Assembly (NCBI GenBank): GCA_016183145.1
Contig: JACPFE010000134.1
Coordinates: 1 to 17,700, forward strand
Source: Deltaproteobacteria bacterium
GTDB lineage: Bacteria > Desulfobacterota > Binatia > UBA9968
Direction: 5' to 3'
Length of the DNA stretch: 17,700 bases
Made by a program: the position numbers and the translations under genes. Shown here one piece after another: positions 13,064 through 17,700 of the stretch. The notes beneath the pieces are model-generated. The model worked only from the letters and a program-made list of their open reading frames with translations, was not told the DNA's origin and did not search any database. Numbering within the stretch: position 1 is the stretch's first letter; every line of letters starts with the position of its first letter.

Positions 13064-14425
13064 ATGAGCAGTCGACCCGAACCGCAAATCTCACCGGTCA
13101 TGCGCCGGCTGAGCGCCTATATGGCGGACGTGCTGGCATCGGATATCCCCAACGAAGTGGCGGAGAAGGGAAAGCACCATCTGCTCGACACGCTGGGCGC
13201 CATGGTTTCGGGCGCGATGCTGCTGCCGGGCAAACTGGCCATCGGTTACGTGCGCGGCCAGGGCGGCACAGCGGAAGCCTCGGTCCCCGGCAGCGATGTC
13301 GTGACCAGCGCGGTCAACGCCGCGCTCGCCGGCGGGATCACCGCGCATGCCGACGAGACCGACGATTCCCATCCCGATAGTTTTTCCCATCCCGGTTGCG
13401 GCGTGGTGCCGGCGGCGATGGCGATGGCCGAGCGCGAGGGACGCAGCGGCGCGGACCTGCTGCGCGCCGTCGTCTTTGGCTACGACCTCGCCGCGCGCAG
13501 CACCATGGCGATCGGCCCCGCGCGGCTTTATCACGAGATGCATCGCTCCTCGCACAGCTTTGCCGCGCTGTTCGGTGCCGCCGGCGCAGCGGCGGTCCTT
13601 GCGGGGCTCGGGACCGATCAGTGCCGCTGGGCGCTCAGCTACACCGCCCAGCAAGCCGCCGGCGTCGCCTGCTGGGCGCGCGATGAGAACCACGTGGAAA
13701 AGGCCTTCGACTTCGGCGGCATGGGCGCGCGCAACGGTGTCGCCGCGGCGACCATGGTGCAGGCCGGCTTCACTGGGGTTGAGGACGTCTTTTCCGGCCC
13801 GCGCGGCTTCTTCGAAGCCTTCGGCGGCGATGCCAACGGGTTGGTGCGCGAGCTTGGCAGTTGCTTCGAGGTGATGAACACCCATATTAAGAAGTGGTCG
13901 GTCGGATCGCCGATCCAGGCGCCGCTGGATGCGCTTGAGCTGCTGATGAAGGAACATGGACTTGGGCCCGGCAATGTCGCCAGCATCGAGGTCCGCATCT
14001 GCCGGCAGGAGGCGCATGTCACCGACAACCGCAACATGCCCGATGTCTGCATGCAGCATTGCCTTGCGGTGCTGCTAATCGACGGCGGTCTGACTTTCAT
14101 ATCGAGCCATGACTACGCGCGCATGAATGATCCTGCGGTGCGCGCGCTCCGAGCGCGGATTACGCTGGTTTCCGATCCAGATCTGCCGCGCCGCGAGGGC
14201 ATCGTTACCGTTACCACCGCGGACGGACGCGCGCTGAGGCGCCATGTGCCCCATGTGCGCGGCACCGCCAACAACCCGATGACCCGCGCGGAGGTCGACG
14301 CCAAAGCGGCCGACCTGATGACGCCGGTGCTCGGCGCCAAGCGAGCGCGCGACCTCATCGATGCGGTGTGGGAGATCGAGACGGTGGCAGATGTTCGCGG
14401 TTTGCGCGCGCTACTGCGCGGCTAA
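13064..14425 (+). CDS. MmgE/PrpD family protein
   Basis: A 453-residue member of the MmgE/PrpD family, whose best-known members dehydrate 2-methylcitrate in propionate metabolism; others act on cis-aconitate, and many environmental paralogues have unknown substrates. Family features are the early HHLLDTLGAMVSGA, the active-site region GITAHADETDDSHPDSFSHPG, SAVNAALAGG before it, GYDLAARS, FGAAGAAAVLAGL, AQQAAGVACW and the lid-domain part with SVGSPIQAPLDAL. Length matches the family. The ATG at 13064 has no good ribosome site; ATG 13100 is an alternative. No prpB, prpC or acn gene is near, so a methylcitrate cycle role is not supported. Codon use is more GC-rich at third positions than in the adjacent coiled-coil gene, which may mean separate origin. 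Isolated transcript likely. Confidence 0.9.
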   Translation: MSSRPEPQISPVMRRLSAYMADVLASDIPNEVAEKGKHHLLDTLGAMVSGAMLLPGKLAIGYVRGQGGTAEASVPGSDVVTSAVNAALAGGITAHADETDDSHPDSFSHPGCGVVPAAMAMAEREGRSGADLLRAVVFGYDLAARSTMAIGPARLYHEMHRSSHSFAALFGAAGAAAVLAGLGTDQCRWALSYTAQQAAGVACWARDENHVEKAFDFGGMGARNGVAAATMVQAGFTGVEDVFSGPRGFFEAFGGDANGLVRELGSCFEVMNTHIKKWSVGSPIQAPLDALELLMKEHGLGPGNVASIEVRICRQEAHVTDNRNMPDVCMQHCLAVLLIDGGLTFISSHDYARMNDPAVRALRARITLVSDPDLPRREGIVTVTTADGRALRRHVPHVRGTANNPMTRAEVDAKAADLMTPVLGAKRARDLIDAVWEIETVADVRGLRALLRG

Positions 14426-14554
14426 GCTCGGATACGGAACTCATCTAGCTCGCTGTCAAGCCGCTCTGGGAGTTAAGACAAAATCACTATTGTGTCCCCG
14501 GATTTTCGGGAGTACCATCCCTCGGCAGCACCGCTTCGGGAGGAGCTGAGGCAA

Positions 14555-16364
14555 GTGAGCGGAACCGATCTCAGAAAGCGGCTGATGGCGATTCTCGTCG
14601 CCGATGTGGCGGGCTATTCGCGCCTGATGGCCGGTGACGAACTGGCGACCATGGCTTCGCTCCCTGGCGATTCAGCAAGAGCTGGCCGCCGTGTCCTCCT
14701 CGACCCCCGAAGAACGTCGTATGCGCTTTCGCATTGGCGTACATCTCGGGGACGTAATCGAGAAGGGCGACGGCACGGTGTATGGCGACGGGGTCAACAT
14801 CGCGGCACGGCTTGAAGGATTGGCCCAGCCCGGAGGGATTACGGTCTCTGAGGCGGTTCGCGGTTTGCTCCGTGGCAAGGTGAGCGCGATCTTCGAGGAC
14901 CAAGGGGAGCAAACGGTAAAGAACATTCCCGAACCGGTGCGGGCCTATGCGGTCCGGCTCAATCCCGAAGACAAGTCGTTTGCGACCGTTGCGCTGGCTA
15001 TCCAGCGACGCCCAACGCGCCACCTCGCCATGGTCGCCACTGCAAGCGCCGCTCTCGTCATTGTTGCCGGCGTGATCATGTGGCTTGCGCCCTGGCGCTC
15101 CAAGGTAGAGAGGGGACCGGAGGCGCAAACCGCTCTCTCACTTCCCAGCAAGCCCTCGATCGCTGTACTACCTTTTGAAAACATGAGCGGCGATCCAGAG
15201 CAAGTCTATTTCGCCGACGGAATGACCGAGGATCTGATCACGGACCTCTCCAAGGTCGCCGGACTGTTCGTCATCGCGCGAAATTCCACGTTTGCATACA
15301 AAGGCAAATCAAGGGACGTTCGCGAGATCGCCAAGACCCTGGGAGTGCGCTACGTGCTGGAAGGTAGCGTGCGTCGCAGCGGCGCCGAGATACGAGTCAA
15401 CGCGCAGCTCATCGATGCCACGACTGGCGGCCACCTGTGGGCGGATCGCTACGACGGGGACATGAAGAACGTCTTTGGCTTGCAGGACAAGGTCACGCGC
15501 AATGTTGTGACCGCGTTGGCCGTTGAATTGACCAAGGATGACCGGGAGCGCGTGGCGCGCCGGGGAACCGAGAACGCCCAGGCGTACGACGTCTTCCTCA
15601 AGGGTTGGCAGCATTACCTCCGACAAACGCCCGAGGATTTCCGCGCCGCGATCGTCCAATTCAAGAAGTCCGCTGAGCTGGACCCAAAATACGGGCGGGC
15701 ATATGCGGCCCTCGCCGCGACCTATTGGGAGACTTACACACGATACTGGGGTTTGGCCTTGGGATTTAGCAGGCCGCACGACGCCCGGGTCCACGCGGAA
15801 CAGTTCCTTGAGAAGGCCCTGCGCGACCCGACGCCACTGGCGCACCAGGTCGCCAGCGCCATACTCCTGCACGCGCAGCACCACGACGAAGCCATCGCCG
15901 AGGCGAAGCGCGCAATCGCCGGCGATCCCAACGATGCGGATGGCTACGTCGCATTGGCGAATGTGCTGAGCTTCAGTGGCGGGACGAAGGAGGCGCTGGA
16001 GCTCGTCGAGCGCGCCATCCGGCTCAACCCCAACTATCCGCCGCACTATCTGTACCAACTCGGATTAGCATGGTTCGGCATGAAGCGCCTCGACGAGGCT
16101 GCCACGTCACTGGAGCGGGCAATCGCTCTCAATCGTGACGACCACTGGTCGCAACGTCTCTTGCTGGCGACCTACGGCCTGCTCGGCCGCCGCGTAGACG
16201 CCGCAAAGCTCCTCGATGCAATCAAGGGAAGGGAGCAGCGAGGCTTGCCTGCCTCTCGGGACCCGCTTACAGTCACGGCCATCACGTTCTGGCATCCTTT
16301 CGCGAATCGCGCGGACGCCGAGCGGTTTGCAGACGGATTGCGCAAGGCCGGCGTGCCCGAGTGA
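14555..16364 (+). pseudogene. Class III adenylate/guanylate cyclase - TolB-like - TPR protein, broken in the cyclase domain
   Basis: Two frames together resemble a common environmental protein: cyclase domain, transmembrane helix, TolB/FlgO-like domain and TPRs. The first frame starts at GTG 14555 and encodes RKRLMAILVADVAGYSRLMAGDELATMAS, with the first metal-binding aspartate. Near 14655 the homology jumps: the next recognisable part, SLAIQQELAAV...RFRIGVHLGDVIEKGD, lies in another frame, open from 14634 to 16364. Roughly 55 codons are missing, including the GDS/GDG segment with the second metal aspartate, so joining the frames would not restore a cyclase. The rest is intact: GDGTVYGDGVNIAARLEGLAQP, a membrane helix (about 15027-15093), SIAVLPFENMSGDPEQVYFADG (TolB-like) and about five TPRs up to the usual ending ADGLRKAGVPE. 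The downstream part might still be translated from an internal start, perhaps ATG 14634. Confidence 0.82.
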
Positions 16365-16377
16365 CCTCTCGCGTAGC

Positions 16378-17211
16378 TCAAAATCTGAGCGCTTCTCCAG
16401 GCTTCACGTCCAGAACCTTGATCGGCGCATTGCCCAGCGCCGCCTTGAACTCGGCCGGCGTGCGGTTAATGACAGGATATGTCCCGTAGTGCATGGGCAT
16501 GACCTGCTTGGGTCGGATCAATTCGCGCACGGCGTAGGCCGCGCGCTCGGGATCCATGGTGAAATGGCCGCCGATGCAGACCAGAGCCAGGTCTGGCTTG
16601 TAAAACTTGCTGATCAATGCCATGTCGCCGAACACGTCGGTGTCGCCGGTGTGATAGATCCTGAAGCCGTTTTCCAGTTCGATCACGTATCCGACCGGGA
16701 CGCCGCCGTCTATATACCGCACTCCCGCGGTTTCGGGCTTAAGTTGACTGAGATCCGCGGACGAGCTGTGCTCGGCAGGCACCATGTGAACCTTGATGCC
16801 GGGTCCGAGGGGCGCCACGGTCCCGCCCTTGTTCATGGCAATGGTCTTTGAGCCATCGAGCATGCCGAGGGCGACCAGATTGTTCCCCAGCTCGAAATTG
16901 ATAACGACAGCAGCGCCGCTCATTTTTGCCAGCTCGGGCAGATCGCTGACATGGTCGCCGTGACCGTGCGTGACGAGGATCAGGTCCACCTTGCCAAGCG
17001 CTTTCAGATCCTTGTATTTCGCTGGCGCCCTGGGATTCCTTTTGAGAAAGGGATCGATGACGATCACCTTTCCTGCGGTGCTGGTGATGCGGAAAGCGGC
17101 ATGACCCAGCCACAACACCTCCACCTGCTGGGCCAACGCGCCCCCTTTGAACAATACGAGCAATAAAAACATGGCACCAGTTACGGCCAACGTCTTACCT
17201 GATGTACGCAT
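16378..17211 (-). CDS. Exported metallo-beta-lactamase-fold hydrolase (UPF0173-like)
   Basis: A 277-residue metal-dependent hydrolase of the metallo-beta-lactamase superfamily, close to the UPF0173 group. Motifs are VLWLGHAAF with H37, IDPFLKRNPRAP, LVTHGHGDHVSD (H82, H84, D86, H87 bind two metals), HSSSADL, YHTGDTDVFGDM (bridging Asp) and PMHYGTYP near the C-terminus with the last histidine. Unlike most UPF0173 members (about 225 residues, cytosolic), this one has an N-terminal signal peptide (MRTSGKTLAVTGAMFLLLVLFKGGALAQQ, cut near residue 27), so it acts outside the cytoplasm. Substrate unknown. Eight G residues lie one base before the ATG on the coding strand, where the ribosome site should be. 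It converges with the cyclase pseudogene, 13 nt away. Confidence 0.88.
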   Translation of the reverse strand: MRTSGKTLAVTGAMFLLLVLFKGGALAQQVEVLWLGHAAFRITSTAGKVIVIDPFLKRNPRAPAKYKDLKALGKVDLILVTHGHGDHVSDLPELAKMSGAAVVINFELGNNLVALGMLDGSKTIAMNKGGTVAPLGPGIKVHMVPAEHSSSADLSQLKPETAGVRYIDGGVPVGYVIELENGFRIYHTGDTDVFGDMALISKFYKPDLALVCIGGHFTMDPERAAYAVRELIRPKQVMPMHYGTYPVINRTPAEFKAALGNAPIKVLDVKPGEALRF

Positions 17212-17249
17212 ACCCCCCCCAGTTCGCGTTCCGCGACAAACCCGGTTGA

Positions 17250-17318
17250 TAGGAATTTCCCTTTAAGGTACGGCCCCTGAGGTTTTAGGGTCAGGTCTAG
17301 CATGAAAGCAAATTCCTA
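17250..17318. repeat. REP-like imperfect stem-loop
   Basis: TAGGAATTT (17250-17258) and AAATTCCTA (17310-17318) are perfect complements enclosing a second dyad CCTGA (17276-17280)/TCAGG (17291-17295). The inner GGGTCAGGTCTAGCAT phrase recalls REP sequences that accompany IS200-like (RAYT) transposases in environmental genomes. That comparison is from memory and would need a search. No transposase gene is present. Confidence 0.4.
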
Positions 17319-17467
17319 CCTCATTCCACCTATTTTTCTCTGGCTCTTTTTCGCTCAATCCTCAGCGGTCTGGCCATAATCAACACGGGTCCGTGTGCTA
17401 TCTCGCTCGACTCCTATTGATTCCAATGATCTTTGTCGCCAATCCGGAGTAACTGCTAGCCAAACAT

Positions 17468-17676
17468 ATTTGAAATTGTTGGATGAAGAAGAGATCGGAA
17501 AAACGTGTCTCGCGCAAAGGCGCCAAGAACAAAAAATTCGAAGCACGAAATCCGAAATTCGAAACAATTTCAAATGACCAAAATATGTAAAATTCCAAAC
17601 AAGCTTCCTTCGGATTCCGTGTTTTGGATCTTCCCGATTTGAGATTTATTGGTCTCTAAGTTTGTTTCGGATTTCG
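17468..17676. repeat. Dispersed palindromic repeat (CGAAATCCGAAA type)
   Basis: Two nested sets of arms are visible. ATTTGAAATTGTT (17468-17480) is the exact complement of AACAATTTCAAAT (17563-17575), a 13-bp inverted repeat around 82 nt. CGAAATCCGAAA (17546-17557) is the exact complement of TTTCGGATTTCG (17665-17676), a 12-bp repeat around 107 nt, with CCAAAA/TTTTGG (17578-17583/17623-17628) inside. The motif style, with repeated CGAAAT phrases and large degenerate palindromes, is typical of repeats scattered through environmental bacterial genomes. No coding capacity. Confidence 0.6.
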
Positions 17677-17700
17677 ATATTCGGATTTTGGCTTTGTTTC

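Larger units (their letters stand above)
17212..17700. other. Gene-free AT-rich region with inverted repeats
   Basis: No protein-coding gene is convincing in these 489 bases; short open frames at 17395-17598 are made of repeat sequence. Base composition drops to AT-rich after 17250, in sharp contrast with the rest of the window. It contains an imperfect long stem-loop (17250-17318), a small palindrome ACACGG/CCGTGT (17383-17396), a CGCAAAGGCGCCAAG phrase (17513-17527) and the dispersed palindromic repeats at 17468-17700. The segment probably continues past the window end. Confidence 0.6.

Noticed and set aside
13091..14059. Minus-strand open frame of 322 codons opposite the MmgE/PrpD gene
   Set aside because: His/Arg/Gly/Ala-rich composition typical of antisense shadows in GC-rich genes; the plus-strand frame has clear homology.
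15309..16058. Minus-strand open frame of 249 codons opposite the TolB/TPR part
   Set aside because: Shadow of the TPR-coding sequence; no start signal or recognisable domain.
17395..17598. Short open frames on both strands in the AT-rich tail
   Set aside because: They are built from the inverted-repeat sequence, have no ribosome site and no protein likeness.

Overview
This window is about 17.7 kb of GC-rich bacterial chromosome. Genes are tightly packed and several overlap. No rRNA, tRNA, CRISPR array, phage module or transposase was seen. The gene content points to a Gram-negative, free-living, probably uncultivated soil or groundwater lineage. It includes an LpxL-type acyltransferase, exported proteins with Sec-type signal peptides, a TctC/Bug solute-binding protein, MmgE/PrpD and a TolB/TPR adenylate-cyclase relative. 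A deltaproteobacterial, Binatota, Rokubacteria or Tectomicrobia type of genome would fit, but this placement is an inference from gene content and not a phylogenetic result.

Left part (1-6105): a lipid A-type acyltransferase (+) faces a two-gene unit (-) encoding the alpha and beta halves of a split thiamine-diphosphate decarboxylase of the sulfopyruvate/phosphonopyruvate decarboxylase family. A divergent promoter region separates that unit from a GcvH-like protein. The GcvH-like gene overlaps the start of an exported protein-L-isoaspartate methyltransferase, which overlaps tail-to-tail with an FtsB/DivIC-like septum gene. An AT-rich divergent gap then leads to enolase, overlapped at its 3' end by endonuclease III.

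Middle part (6106-12321): on the minus strand lie an orphan TctC-type binding protein, SurE and an APC permease fused to a universal-stress-protein domain. Between surE and the permease is a gene-poor gap with a possible regulator remnant and about three 52-53 bp palindromic repeats, the last a perfect 15-bp hairpin ending at the permease stop codon. Divergent from the permease is a PAS - histidine phosphotransfer - receiver protein without an ATPase domain, with a small TPR protein 8 nt downstream.

Right part (12322-17700): a coiled-coil protein of unknown function, an MmgE/PrpD family protein, a class III adenylate cyclase/TolB/TPR gene whose cyclase domain is broken by an internal deletion and frameshift, and an exported UPF0173-type metallo-beta-lactamase-fold hydrolase preceded by a run of eight G. 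The last 490 bases hold no gene but contain several inverted repeats of a dispersed palindromic type.

Most genes look like independent housekeeping or metabolic units. The most unusual points are key residues or domains missing from otherwise well-kept families: the lipoyl lysine of the GcvH-like protein, the acidic residue of the acyltransferase motif, a helix of the isoaspartate methyltransferase, the ATPase domain of the sensor protein and the core of the cyclase.
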